Shown: one piece after another, positions 51,442-60,041 of the stretch
How the letters are laid out: the number at the start of each line of letters is the position of its first letter
How positions within the stretch are numbered: the first letter of the stretch is position 1
Source of the DNA: Algibacter sp045066735
GTDB taxonomy: Bacteria; Bacteroidota; Bacteroidia; Flavobacteriales; Flavobacteriaceae
Length of the DNA stretch: 64,000 nt
NCBI RefSeq assembly: GCF_045066735.1
Contig: NZ_JBISHH010000025.1
Coordinates: 186,001 to 250,000 of the forward strand
Direction: 5' to 3'
Position numbers and translations under genes: made by a program
Notes under the pieces: model-generated
What the model saw: the letters and a program-made list of their open reading frames with translations, nothing else
What the model was told of the DNA's origin: nothing
Databases searched by the model: none

Positions 51442-52752
51442 ATGAAAATCACAAAAATAATCAATCAATTACTATTTGTAGTTTTGGCCTCTTTTTTTGC
51501 CAGCTGCAATAATCAAGATAATCAAGATAATAAAATAACAAATCCAAAAGATTATAATGCCTTTTTAGAAATTAGTAATAATAAAGACTTAGAATTGGCT
51601 CAAGCAGATTTAAAATTTTGGAAACAAAAATTACAAAAAACACCCAACCAATTTCCTTATTTGGCAAAAGTTTCAGCATCACAATCTCAAATATTTGGAG
51701 TTACAGGAAAAATAGAATCTTTAATTGAAGCAGAAGAAAGTTTATTAAAAGCTAATGAAGCCGTTAATTATACAAATGCTGGGTATTTGCGTGCTTTAGC
51801 TAAAAATTATATTTCACAGCATAGATTTAAAGAAGCTTTAAAATTGCTTAAAAAAGCAGAAAATATTGGCGAACATTTAGAGAGTACACAAAAAATGTTG
51901 TTTGATGTTAATTTAGAAATTGGTGATTTTGAAACGGCTAAAATGTATTTAGATACCTTTAAAGATTTTTCGGATTTCGATTATTTAATTCGTTTATCAA
52001 AATGGTCCGATCATCGTGGTGATTTAGATGGCGCAATAAAATATATGGAGCGTGCAAGAGATAAGGCAGAATATGCCAATATACCATCAACAAAAAAATG
52101 GGTTTATACTAATTTGGCCGATTATTATGGGCATGCAGGTAGAATTAATGATTCTTACAACCATTATTTAAAGGCTTTAGAAATTGATTCTCAAGATGCT
52201 TATTCTAAAAAAGGAATTGCATGGATTGTATATTCTCATGAAAAAAATCCTGAAGAAGCGCTTCGTATTTTAAATCATGCGATAAAAACGCATGAATCTC
52301 CAGACTATTATTTATTACAAGCAGATATTGCTGAGTATTTAGAAGATTCTAATCTAAAAAACCAACAATTGGCTTTGTACAAAAAAGCGGTAAGCAATAC
52401 ACAATATGGAGACATGTATAATAAGTATAATGCGCTTTTATTTGCTGAAGATAACAAGAACAAAACTAAAGCTTTAGAAATAGCATTGACCGAGATTCAA
52501 AACCGTCCAACACCACAATCTTACGATTTGCTTGCCTGGTCTTATTTTAACTTAGGTGAGGATAAAAAAGCATTATCTATAATGGAAGATTATGTTGTAG
52601 GGAAAACTTCTGAACCTGATGTACTCTACCATTTAGCACGTATTTATAAGGTTAACGGAAAGTTAAATAAAGCACAAGAATTAAAAAAAGAGTTGAATAA
52701 TAGTATTTTTGAACTTGGTCCTTTAATGGCTAATGAAATAAGTAATATTTAA
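51442..52752 (+). CDS. TPR-repeat lipoprotein
   Basis: A 436-residue lipoprotein (lipobox Cys22, FFASC) made of tetratricopeptide-like repeats from about 60 to 425. Examples are ALAKNYISQHRFKEALKLLKKAE, ADYYGHAGRINDSYNHYLKALEID and LAWSYFNLGEDKKALSIMED. TPRs usually act as scaffolds. It lies 10 bases before the TonB receptor gene, so the two are cotranscribed; the product may help the receptor or sit with the DUF4331 proteins. No enzyme domain. Confidence 0.88.
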   Translation: MKITKIINQLLFVVLASFFASCNNQDNQDNKITNPKDYNAFLEISNNKDLELAQADLKFWKQKLQKTPNQFPYLAKVSASQSQIFGVTGKIESLIEAEESLLKANEAVNYTNAGYLRALAKNYISQHRFKEALKLLKKAENIGEHLESTQKMLFDVNLEIGDFETAKMYLDTFKDFSDFDYLIRLSKWSDHRGDLDGAIKYMERARDKAEYANIPSTKKWVYTNLADYYGHAGRINDSYNHYLKALEIDSQDAYSKKGIAWIVYSHEKNPEEALRILNHAIKTHESPDYYLLQADIAEYLEDSNLKNQQLALYKKAVSNTQYGDMYNKYNALLFAEDNKNKTKALEIALTEIQNRPTPQSYDLLAWSYFNLGEDKKALSIMEDYVVGKTSEPDVLYHLARIYKVNGKLNKAQELKKELNNSIFELGPLMANEISNI

Positions 52753-52762
52753 AATATTTTTT

Positions 52763-54997
52763 ATGAATTATAGAAAATACTTCCTTCTCGTTATAGTATT
52801 ATTTTTTGTAAATACGGGGTTTGCGCAGCGCATAAAAGGAGTGGTTATTAATGACGATAATCAGCCATTAGAGGCAGCATATATTTATAACATAAATAAT
52901 GATACCCATGCACATACATCTACAAACGGTGTTTTTGTTTTAGATGATAATAAAATAGGCGATTCTTTAAAAGTAGGCCTATTTGGTTACAAAACTAAAA
53001 TTATAGTTTTAAGTGAAACGGAACTTACTAACGATATACGTATTGAATTAGAAGATAAAATATTTGAGTTAAAAGAAATGCACTTAACGGAGCAGTTAAA
53101 TGCGCTCAGTACTATTTCTAGATTAGATTTAAGTATCGACCCTGTAAACTCATCTCAAGAAATTTTGAGAAAAGTGCCTGGTTTAATTATTGGACAGCAC
53201 GCTGGTGGCGGAAAGGCCGAGCAGCTTTTTTTAAGAGGTTTTGATATCGATCATGGAACCGATGTCGCCATTTCTGTAGATGGTATGCCGGTAAATATGG
53301 TATCGCATGCGCACGGTCAAGGATATAGCGATTTACATTTTGTAATAGCTGAAACTGTTAATAAAATAGACTTTGGAAAAGGAAGCTATTATGCCAATAA
53401 AGGTGATTTTAATACTGCAGGGTATGTAGATTTTTCGACTAAAGATTATTTAGCTGAGAGTGAAATATCCTTGTCTATAGGGCAATTTAATTCTCTTAGA
53501 ACTTTAGGTATGTTCGATTTATTAGGCGATTCTAAAAATGAAAATGCTTATGTGGCTATTGAATATTTAGAGAATGATGGGCCTTTTGAGTCTCCGCAAA
53601 ATTTTAATCGTCTTAATTTATTTGGTAAATACACCCATATTTCGCCGCTAAATAATAAGTTGAGTTTAACGGTTTCTCATTTTACGAGTCGTTGGGATGC
53701 TTCTGGACAAATTCCACAACGTGAAGTTGATAATGGAAATATTTCGAGATTTGGCGCTATAGATGATACAGAAGGAGGAAACACGCAGCGTACCAATTTA
53801 AATGTGGAATACAGTAAATATATTAATGATAATACTAGATTAAAAACGAATTTATTTTATACGCATTCGGCTTTTGAGTTGTTCTCTAATTTTACATTCT
53901 TTTTGGAAGATCCTGTAAATGGCGATCAAATTAAACAAGTTGAAGATCGTGATATATTTGGGCTTAATAGTACATTAATACACGATACGTATTTAGGGGC
54001 AACACCTGTAAAGTTAAGTGCCGGGATAGGTTTAAGAAATGATGTGGCAAACGATACCGAGTTGTCTAAAACTTTAAATAGAACAACAACATTAGAGCAA
54101 GTAAAGCTTGGTGATATTAACCAAACTAATGCTAATATTTTTGTAAATGCAGAGTTTGAGTTTGGTAAATTAACTTTTGCGCCAGCTTTAAGATTAGAGC
54201 ATTTTAAATTTTTGTATAACGATAAGTTACAAACGGAGTACACCTCGTTATCAGAAGATAAAACGATTTTACTTCCTAAGTTAAATTTCTTTTATGATGC
54301 TAAAGAAAATTTACAACTTTATCTAAAATCGGGTATTGGTTTTCACTCTAATGATACGCGAGTTGTTGTAAGTAATGCAAACGAAAATGTTCTACCTAAA
54401 GCTTATAGTTTAGATTTTGGTAATATTTGGAAACCTACACCAAAATTGGTTGTTAATTCAGCTTTGTGGTATTTATTTTTAGAACAAGAGTTTGTTTATG
54501 TAGGTGATGCTGGTATTGTTGAACCTAGCGGGGAAACTAGACGTTACGGATTAGATTTAGGACTTAGATATCAATTAAATAATTACTTGTTTTTAGATAC
54601 CGATGCTACACTAACTAAAGCACGTAGTATCGAAGAAGCTGCTGGTGAAGATTACATACCATTGGCTCCAGATTTTACGTTGGCTGGAGGACTTACGGTA
54701 AATAAATATAAAGGGTTTTCTGGAGGTTTACGTTTTAGATATATAGATGATAGACCTGCAAATGAGGATAATAGCATTGTTGCCGAAGGATATTTTGTAA
54801 GTGATTTTAACGTTAATTATACTATAAATAAATTAACGTTTGGTATTGCTATAGAGAACCTTTTTGATACGGAATGGAATGAAACACAGTTTGCTACAAC
54901 GTCACGTTTACAAAATGAAACAGTGGCAGTAGAAGAAATTCACTTCACACCAGGAACACCGTTTTCAGGTAAAGTGTCTGTTAGTTATAAATTTTAA
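52763..54997 (+). CDS. TonB-dependent outer-membrane receptor
   Basis: A 744-residue receptor (signal peptide to about residue 21, GFAQ). A CarboxypepD_reg-like domain is at about 23-100 (IKGVVINDDNQPLEAAYIY). The plug is at about 115-215 (LRKVPGLIIGQHAGGGKAEQLFLRGFDIDHGTDVAISVDG, in part) and the beta-barrel covers the rest, ending in VSVSYKF with the terminal aromatic. The DIDHGTDVAISVDGMPVN / SHAHGQG motif is typical of receptors for metals or small cofactors rather than SusC glycan porins. No SusD follows. Cotranscribed with the TPR lipoprotein gene. Confidence 0.93.
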   Translation: MNYRKYFLLVIVLFFVNTGFAQRIKGVVINDDNQPLEAAYIYNINNDTHAHTSTNGVFVLDDNKIGDSLKVGLFGYKTKIIVLSETELTNDIRIELEDKIFELKEMHLTEQLNALSTISRLDLSIDPVNSSQEILRKVPGLIIGQHAGGGKAEQLFLRGFDIDHGTDVAISVDGMPVNMVSHAHGQGYSDLHFVIAETVNKIDFGKGSYYANKGDFNTAGYVDFSTKDYLAESEISLSIGQFNSLRTLGMFDLLGDSKNENAYVAIEYLENDGPFESPQNFNRLNLFGKYTHISPLNNKLSLTVSHFTSRWDASGQIPQREVDNGNISRFGAIDDTEGGNTQRTNLNVEYSKYINDNTRLKTNLFYTHSAFELFSNFTFFLEDPVNGDQIKQVEDRDIFGLNSTLIHDTYLGATPVKLSAGIGLRNDVANDTELSKTLNRTTTLEQVKLGDINQTNANIFVNAEFEFGKLTFAPALRLEHFKFLYNDKLQTEYTSLSEDKTILLPKLNFFYDAKENLQLYLKSGIGFHSNDTRVVVSNANENVLPKAYSLDFGNIWKPTPKLVVNSALWYLFLEQEFVYVGDAGIVEPSGETRRYGLDLGLRYQLNNYLFLDTDATLTKARSIEEAAGEDYIPLAPDFTLAGGLTVNKYKGFSGGLRFRYIDDRPANEDNSIVAEGYFVSDFNVNYTINKLTFGIAIENLFDTEWNETQFATTSRLQNETVAVEEIHFTPGTPFSGKVSVSYKF

Positions 54998-55071
54998 ATT
55001 GAAAGATATTACGATTGAACCAAGAATTTTGTGATTGATTTTGTTGGTTTTTAGGTGAAAGCACTTGATTG

Positions 55072-55097
55072 TAGAGATATAGTCAAGTGTTTTTTTT
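55072..55097 (+). terminator. Intrinsic terminator after the TonB receptor gene
   Basis: Stem CACTTGA / TCAAGTG (55072-55078, 55083-55089) followed by eight T, 75 bases after the stop codon. Confidence 0.75.
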
Positions 55098-55154
55098 ATG
55101 GAAAATATTTGGCGGGTTCTAATACTTTAAGAGCCTAAATAAGTTGAGTGATAG

Positions 55155-55562
55155 CTATAGCAAACTGTTTTAGATTATAATAATGGAGGAGATCTGTGCT
55201 TTTTCCTAGCAATAGAACGTAAAAATAAATTACTAAAATTTTTTTAGAATAAATTAATTGGCCAGAACAGCAAACGCATATAGAAACTACATAGTTTGAG
55301 TCACGCTTTCGCTAACAGGTTTTTAAGGGTATTGTTTTTATCGAGAATATTAGAAGTGTTCGTGTAATTTTAATAGGATAAACAGGCTTAACTAAAACTA
55401 TAGCAAGCCGTTTTAGATTAAAAAAATAGAGGATCCCTGTACCTTTTCTTGGTAATAGAAGATACAAATAAACTATTGAAAACGTTTTAAAATGAATTAG
55501 CTAGCTGCAACACCTAATGTGTATAGAAATTCCATAGTTGGAGTTTTACTTCCGCCAGCAGG
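55155..55562. repeat. Diverged tandem direct repeat, about 165 bases, period 243
   Basis: Bases 55155-55319 align without any gap to 55398-55562 at an offset of 243 (about 120 of 165 identical by hand count). The second copy holds the last 22 codons of the anti-sigma gene and its 3' flank; the first copy is a decayed version. Weaker similarity may extend to about 55131 on the left. Nothing else is seen in the 500-base gap apart from the terminator. Confidence 0.75.
55254..55319 (-). pseudogene. Decayed remnant of the anti-sigma factor 3' end
   Basis: Read on the minus strand in the frame of the functional copy, 22 codons align with the anti-sigma C-terminus (ending TPTMEFLYTLGVAAS): ACT-x-ACT-ATG, then a stop in place of Glu, then FLYA and a stop in the same final position. 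The in-frame stop and missing upstream part show it is not expressed as an intact protein. It shows that an ECF/anti-sigma gene end was duplicated in tandem. Confidence 0.7.
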
Positions 55563-56294
55563 TTCTAAGGTTATACCAAATGCTTCACTTTGGTTGGTAT
55601 TTGCTATTTCGAAAATTTTGTTAGCATCTGTAGCAAAATCATCAATAGTACCTAAACTTGTAGGTGTAAGTGGGCTAAGTTTTAAAGACCAAACTTGGTA
55701 TACTTTACCTCTTGGAGGTTCTGGTAAACCTTGAGCATCTAAGAATATGCGTTGTTCTTTTTTATCCCAATATACTTTAGCATAAGCAGTGGCAAAATTA
55801 CCTTGACCCGCTAAAGGTATTTTGGTAATAGCATCGTCTCTAAGAACAGATACTAAGGTTTGTGCTTCTTCTAAACTGTTTTTAGAATCGGCAATTTGTG
55901 TTTCTAATAAAGCTTCTTTTACTTGCGCGACTTCTATATCGGTTTGTAAAGTTTTGTTTTCGCTAATAGTCCATAGTAAGCCTGCTGCCAAAACAATAGA
56001 TGCAGCCCAACCGGTATAAGTAATCCAATTGTATTTGGTAATAGATATAACTTGAGTATCGCTATTGCCTTTAAAACCTAAAGTTTTTTTGATACTCGTT
56101 AATATATAGTTTTTGTTTTTTGGAGCTGTAGCAGCAGTAAGTTTAATTACGGCAGCTTCAATATTTAAAACTTCTTGTAAAATTTCAGGATTTTTTTGCA
56201 TAAGCGCATAGACCTCTTCATTTTCTTTATCAGAAAGCGAACCAGCGACGTAAAGTTCTAAAATTCCAGATTCTATATATGCGTTAATATCCAT
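55497..56294 (-). CDS. RskA-type anti-sigma factor
   Basis: A 265-residue single-pass membrane protein. Residues 1-45 (YIESGILELYVAGSLSDKENEEVYALM) form the anti-sigma zinc-less N-terminal helices. The TM helix is at about 93-110 (GWAASIVLAAGLLWTI), then a coiled-coil stretch (about 112-150) and a periplasmic RskA_C domain (about 155-265: LPEPPRGKVYQVWSL, AFGITLEPAGGS, PTMEFL). It would hold the neighbouring sigma factor inactive until a signal arrives. Spaced 38 bases after the sigma gene, same strand. The 3' end is duplicated downstream as a decayed fragment. Confidence 0.92.
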   Translation of the reverse strand: MDINAYIESGILELYVAGSLSDKENEEVYALMQKNPEILQEVLNIEAAVIKLTAATAPKNKNYILTSIKKTLGFKGNSDTQVISITKYNWITYTGWAASIVLAAGLLWTISENKTLQTDIEVAQVKEALLETQIADSKNSLEEAQTLVSVLRDDAITKIPLAGQGNFATAYAKVYWDKKEQRIFLDAQGLPEPPRGKVYQVWSLKLSPLTPTSLGTIDDFATDANKIFEIANTNQSEAFGITLEPAGGSKTPTMEFLYTLGVAAS

Positions 56295-56332
56295 TTTTTT
56301 AAATAATACTTTGTTGTTTTAAATCATTGGTT

Positions 56333-56863
56333 TTAATTTAAAACCATGTTTCTCAGCTCTTTTATGCAATTTCTATTTCTTGTTTTGATAGTGCCAATAG
56401 GCATATCAAGAGTTTCAGAGGCTTCGGTTTGGGTATAACCTTTAAAGTAGAGAAGTTCTATAACTTCAATACATTTTTTTGCAAGCTTATTTACATAAGC
56501 TGCAATACCTATAGCGTCTGTTTTATTATCCAGATTATCACTGGTTTCAAGTATATCTACGAAAAAAGTGGCGTCGAGGTTTTGTTTTGAGTTCTTAAAG
56601 TTTTTAGAACGTGTTTTATCTATTGCTGCATTACGTGCAATGTTTAAAATCCATGTAAAAAAACGTCCTTTTTTGCTCGAGTATGTATCCGATTTATGCC
56701 AAGCTTTAATAAAAACATCTTGCATAATTTCTTCGGCAATATCGTTGTTTCTAACAATATTGAATATTACGCCATGCATACTTTCGCTGTACATGGCGTA
56801 TAAACTTTCAAAAGCCTTTTCGTCTTTCTGTTTAAATTTTTCGACTAGAATATCTAAATCCAT
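56333..56863 (-). CDS. ECF RNA polymerase sigma factor
   Basis: A 176-residue sigma-70-family factor with only regions 2 and 4. Region 2 (about 20-90): ESLYAMYSESMHGVIFNIVRNNDIAEEIMQDVFIKAW and FFTWILNIARNAAIDKTRS. Region 4 (about 125-172): CIEVIELLYFKGYTQTEASETLDMPIGTIKTRNRN. Paired with an RskA-type anti-sigma factor immediately downstream, and preceded by a YceI-like gene, so YceI may be in the regulon. Natural targets may include the DUF4331-TonB genes facing it. Confidence 0.95.
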   Translation of the reverse strand: MDLDILVEKFKQKDEKAFESLYAMYSESMHGVIFNIVRNNDIAEEIMQDVFIKAWHKSDTYSSKKGRFFTWILNIARNAAIDKTRSKNFKNSKQNLDATFFVDILETSDNLDNKTDAIGIAAYVNKLAKKCIEVIELLYFKGYTQTEASETLDMPIGTIKTRNRNCIKELRNMVLN

Positions 56864-56902
56864 ATATGGTTTTAAAAGTTGAGTGGTGTTAAGGTTGATG
56901 TA

Positions 56903-57529
56903 TTAGTTTTCGCGTAAAAAAGTATTAACTTCAATAGCAACATCGTCCCATGTTTTACTAACGCCATCTGGGCCTTTATGTAAATCGAAACATACTTTGT
57001 TTAGAGAAGCTAAGGCATCTAAAGCGTCCCATTCTTTTAAATCCATAACACCTGTCATTACCACACGGCGCTCTTCGGTTATTTTAACTTCTAAAGGTAA
57101 TTCACTTGTAATACCATTCATGACAATCGATGCAGTATAAGCCCCGTTGTCGTGTTTTATAGTACCTTGTAATATACTTGTGTCTAGCATAGCACCAAAA
57201 AATGATGTTTTTATTTTAGCATCACGAGTGTTAGTCGCATCATTTGTGAAAAGGCTACTTACTGGAATAGAAAAACTTAAGTTGTTTAAAGCTTCTTCTG
57301 GAGTTGCTCCAGTTTTCTCATCAAACCTTAATACTTTAAATTCTCCACCTACAGGTTTCTTTTCTGTAGTTTTATAAGCAGTCCATTTTACTGAAGTTGC
57401 TTCTGGCTTTACAACATATTTTACGGCCGTTTCAGTTGCTGTTGTTTCAGTTGCTTTTTCTTTTTTTTCATTTTTGCAAGAGGCTAAACTTACAGCCATT
57501 GCTAAGAAAAGGATACTTATTTTTTTCAT
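56903..57529 (-). CDS. YceI-family lipoprotein
   Basis: A 208-residue lipoprotein from the Met chosen as start (MKKISILFLAMA; the longer reading begins at 57541). The lipobox Cys is in VSLASC. The YceI domain (about 40-208) has SVKWTAYKTTEKKPVGGEF, NLSFSIPVSSLFTNDATNTRDAKIKTSFF and a last block LNKVCFDLHKG. YceI-like lipocalin-fold proteins bind isoprenoid chains such as polyprenyl quinones. It is upstream of the sigma and anti-sigma genes (about 40-base gap), same strand, suggesting autoregulated expression. Confidence 0.9.
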   Translation of the reverse strand: MKKISILFLAMAVSLASCKNEKKEKATETTATETAVKYVVKPEATSVKWTAYKTTEKKPVGGEFKVLRFDEKTGATPEEALNNLSFSIPVSSLFTNDATNTRDAKIKTSFFGAMLDTSILQGTIKHDNGAYTASIVMNGITSELPLEVKITEERRVVMTGVMDLKEWDALDALASLNKVCFDLHKGPDGVSKTWDDVAIEVNTFLREN

Positions 57530-57592
57530 TTTTTTATGCATTTTTTATTTAGTCGAAAGTTAAGTCATTATTAAGTGACATGCAAGAGTTGG

Positions 57593-57608
57593 TATGATAT
57601 ATATCATA
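57593..57608. promoter_or_regulatory. Fnr-like box in a 16-base palindrome upstream of hemN
   Basis: TATGATATATATCATA is a perfect palindrome containing TGAT-N4-ATCA, the Fnr core at the right spacing (outer bases A/T differ from TTGAT...ATCAA). Its centre is 36 bases from the end of the -7 box, placing it near -42 of the likely start of transcription, the classical class II activator position. Fnr/Fix-type control of hemN is well known; here it is inferred. Confidence 0.55.
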
Positions 57609-57629
57609 TTTTTAGAAGTGGAATTCTTA

Positions 57630-57637
57630 TAATTTTG
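57630..57637 (+). promoter_or_regulatory. -7 box TAATTTTG of hemN
   Basis: Matches TAnnTTTG, 18 bases before the hemN ATG, and has no -33 TTG, as expected when an activator is bound at the palindrome upstream. Confidence 0.5.
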
Positions 57638-57654
57638 AACTATAATTATTAGGT

Positions 57655-59019
57655 ATGAACAAATCATTAATAGATAAGTATAATATTTCTGGACCTCGAT
57701 ACACGAGTTATCCTACGGTTCCGTACTGGAATAACGAGACGTTTTCATTAAATAAATGGAAAGAATCGTTAATGCAATCTTTTAAAGAAAGCAACTCTAA
57801 GGAAGGAATTAGTCTTTATATTCATCTTCCTTTTTGTGAAAGTTTATGCACGTTTTGCGGTTGTAATAAGCGTATTACAAAGCAACACAATGTAGAATCA
57901 CCATATATAAATGCGGTTTTAAAGGAATGGGATTTGTATTTAGAATTGTTTGATGAAAAACCTATAATAAAGGAATTGCATTTAGGCGGTGGCACACCAA
58001 CTTTTTTTAGTCCGGAGCATTTAAAAATATTAATCAATGGTATTTTAAATAGATCGGTTTTAGCCGATAATTATGAGTTTAGTTTTGAAGGTCACCCAAA
58101 TAATACAACACGCGAACATTTACAAGCACTTTTTGATGTAGGTTTTAGACGCGTAAGTTACGGTGTGCAGGACTATAATGAAACGGTTCAAAAAGCCATA
58201 CATCGTATTCAACCATTCGAGAATGTTAAACGCGCTACCGATATGGCTAGAGAAGTTGGATACACCTCTGTAGGGCACGATATTATTTTTGGTTTACCTT
58301 TTCAAACTATAGAACACGTAAAATCAACCATATTAAAAACAAAAGCGTTATTACCAGATAGATTAGCCTTTTATAGTTACGCCCACGTGCCATGGATAAA
58401 AGGTAATGGTCAACGCGGTTTTAACGATCACGATTTACCCACACCAGAGTTAAAGCGTAAACAATACGAATTAGGTAAGCAGTTATTAGCAGAAGTAGGG
58501 TATCACGAAATTGGTATGGATCATTTTGCATTAAAAACCGATAGCCTTTTTAAGTCTATGGAAAATGGTGATTTACACCGTAATTTTATGGGCTACACGG
58601 CATCAAAAACGCAAGCCATGATTGGTTTAGGTGTATCGTCGATTAGCGATAGTTGGTATGGTTTTGCACAAAATGTAAAAGGTTTAGAAAGCTATTACAA
58701 TTTAATCGAAGACAATATTATACCCGTTTATCGCGGACATATTTTAAACGAAGAAGATTTGGTAATCAGGCAACATATTCTTAATTTAATGTGTCGTTTC
58801 AAAACGAGTTGGACTAATGATAAACTTCGTTTTCCAGAATTACCAGATGCTTTAATTAGGCTAAAAGAAATGGAAGAAGATGGTTTATTAAAAATTGAAG
58901 CAGATAGCATTACGGTTACTGCTAAAGGTCAACCATTTGTAAGGAATATTTGTATGGCTTTCGATTTATTATTACAGCGCAAACAGCCCGATACACAACT
59001 GTTTTCAATGACGGTTTAA
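57655..59019 (+). CDS. hemN: Oxygen-independent coproporphyrinogen III oxidase HemN
   Basis: A 454-residue radical-SAM enzyme that makes protoporphyrinogen IX without oxygen. The 4Fe-4S motif CESLCTFCGC is at about 62-71 (CxxxCxxC plus an extra Cys). GPRYTSYPTVPYWN at the N-terminus, LHLGGGTPTF and GLPFQT are further family marks, and the C-terminal HemN_C domain ends the chain (about 375-450). True HemN (not HemW) by length and motif. Behind an Fnr-like box; followed by a universal stress protein 80 bases downstream. Confidence 0.95.
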   Translation: MNKSLIDKYNISGPRYTSYPTVPYWNNETFSLNKWKESLMQSFKESNSKEGISLYIHLPFCESLCTFCGCNKRITKQHNVESPYINAVLKEWDLYLELFDEKPIIKELHLGGGTPTFFSPEHLKILINGILNRSVLADNYEFSFEGHPNNTTREHLQALFDVGFRRVSYGVQDYNETVQKAIHRIQPFENVKRATDMAREVGYTSVGHDIIFGLPFQTIEHVKSTILKTKALLPDRLAFYSYAHVPWIKGNGQRGFNDHDLPTPELKRKQYELGKQLLAEVGYHEIGMDHFALKTDSLFKSMENGDLHRNFMGYTASKTQAMIGLGVSSISDSWYGFAQNVKGLESYYNLIEDNIIPVYRGHILNEEDLVIRQHILNLMCRFKTSWTNDKLRFPELPDALIRLKEMEEDGLLKIEADSITVTAKGQPFVRNICMAFDLLLQRKQPDTQLFSMTV

Positions 59020-59099
59020 AAACAAAAGAACAAATTATTTTAAATTATAGTAAGCTGTAATGGCTCTGAGAATTTATATCAACTTAAAACCCAATTAAC

Positions 59100-59933
59100 A
59101 TGAAAAAGATTATTGTACCCATCGATTTTTCAGAACATTCAGAATATGCTTTAAAAACAGCAGCAAAATTAGCAAAAAAACATGATGCTGAAGTGCTTGC
59201 TTTGCATATGCTAGAAATGTCTACAGAAGCACTTTCTGTTTCAGATGAACTTTTAGGACAGAAAGCTGTGTTTTTTATGAAATTAGCAGAACAAAAGTTT
59301 AACGATTTCTTAAATAAAAAATATTTAGAAGGTGTAAATGTTACGCCTATTATTAAGCATTTAAAGGTGTTTAGCGAGGTTAACGATGTTGCTAAAGAAC
59401 ATAATGCCGATATTATAATTATGGGCTCTCATGGAGCTAGTGGACTGCAAGAAATGTTTGTAGGCTCTAACACAGAGCGTGTGGTTCGTAACTCAGATAT
59501 TCCTGTTTTAGTTGTAAAAAATAATGTAGTCGACATCAATTTTGACGTTATAGCTCTGGCTTGCGATTTCTCTGAAGAATCTATAGAATCATACCATAAT
59601 ACCGTAGCAATGTTTCAGGATATTGTATCTAAAATTTATTTGGTACATGTTAATTTACCAAACGAAAAGTTTAATAGTACATCGCAATTAGAAAAAATGG
59701 CTGTTAACTTTTTTACAAAAGCTGATAAGCATTTAAGACGTTTAGAAGATGTGGTTTACGTAAGTGATTATACGGTAGACGATGGTATTGTAAATTTTTC
59801 TAATAAAAGCGGAGTAGATTTAATAGTAATGCCAACCCACGGCAGAAAAGGTTTATCTCGATTTTTTATGGGAAGTGTAGGAGAAGATGTTGTTAACCAT
59901 TCACCTTTACCAGTATTAACTTTAAAGATTTAA
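59100..59933 (+). CDS. Tandem universal stress protein (two UspA domains)
   Basis: A 277-residue cytoplasmic protein with two UspA domains. Domain 1 (1-145) has IIVPIDFSEHSEYAL and the nucleotide motif GSHGASGLQEMFVGSNTERV. Domain 2 (146-277) has ALACDFSEESIES and PTHGRKGLSRFFMGSVGEDV. Both keep G-x2-G-x9-GS/T, so ATP binding is likely. Same direction as hemN, suggesting low-oxygen induction. Ends at a convergent terminator before the SafE gene. Confidence 0.93.
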   Translation: MKKIIVPIDFSEHSEYALKTAAKLAKKHDAEVLALHMLEMSTEALSVSDELLGQKAVFFMKLAEQKFNDFLNKKYLEGVNVTPIIKHLKVFSEVNDVAKEHNADIIIMGSHGASGLQEMFVGSNTERVVRNSDIPVLVVKNNVVDINFDVIALACDFSEESIESYHNTVAMFQDIVSKIYLVHVNLPNEKFNSTSQLEKMAVNFFTKADKHLRRLEDVVYVSDYTVDDGIVNFSNKSGVDLIVMPTHGRKGLSRFFMGSVGEDVVNHSPLPVLTLKI

Positions 59934-59959
59934 TAGTAGTTTTTTTATTGTAGTGGGGA

Positions 59960-60001
59960 ATAATTTCGTCATTCTGGTTAAACTCAGGGTGGCGAAATTA
60001 T
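59960..60001. terminator. Convergent hairpin terminator between usp and safE-like genes
   Basis: Arms 59960-59976 and 59985-60001 pair over 17 positions including several G-U pairs (loop of eight). It lies between converging genes and can serve both; a T-rich tract lies on each side. Confidence 0.7.
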
Positions 60002-60041
60002 ATTTTACAGCAATACCTAATAAAAAGAATAAGGGGACTTT

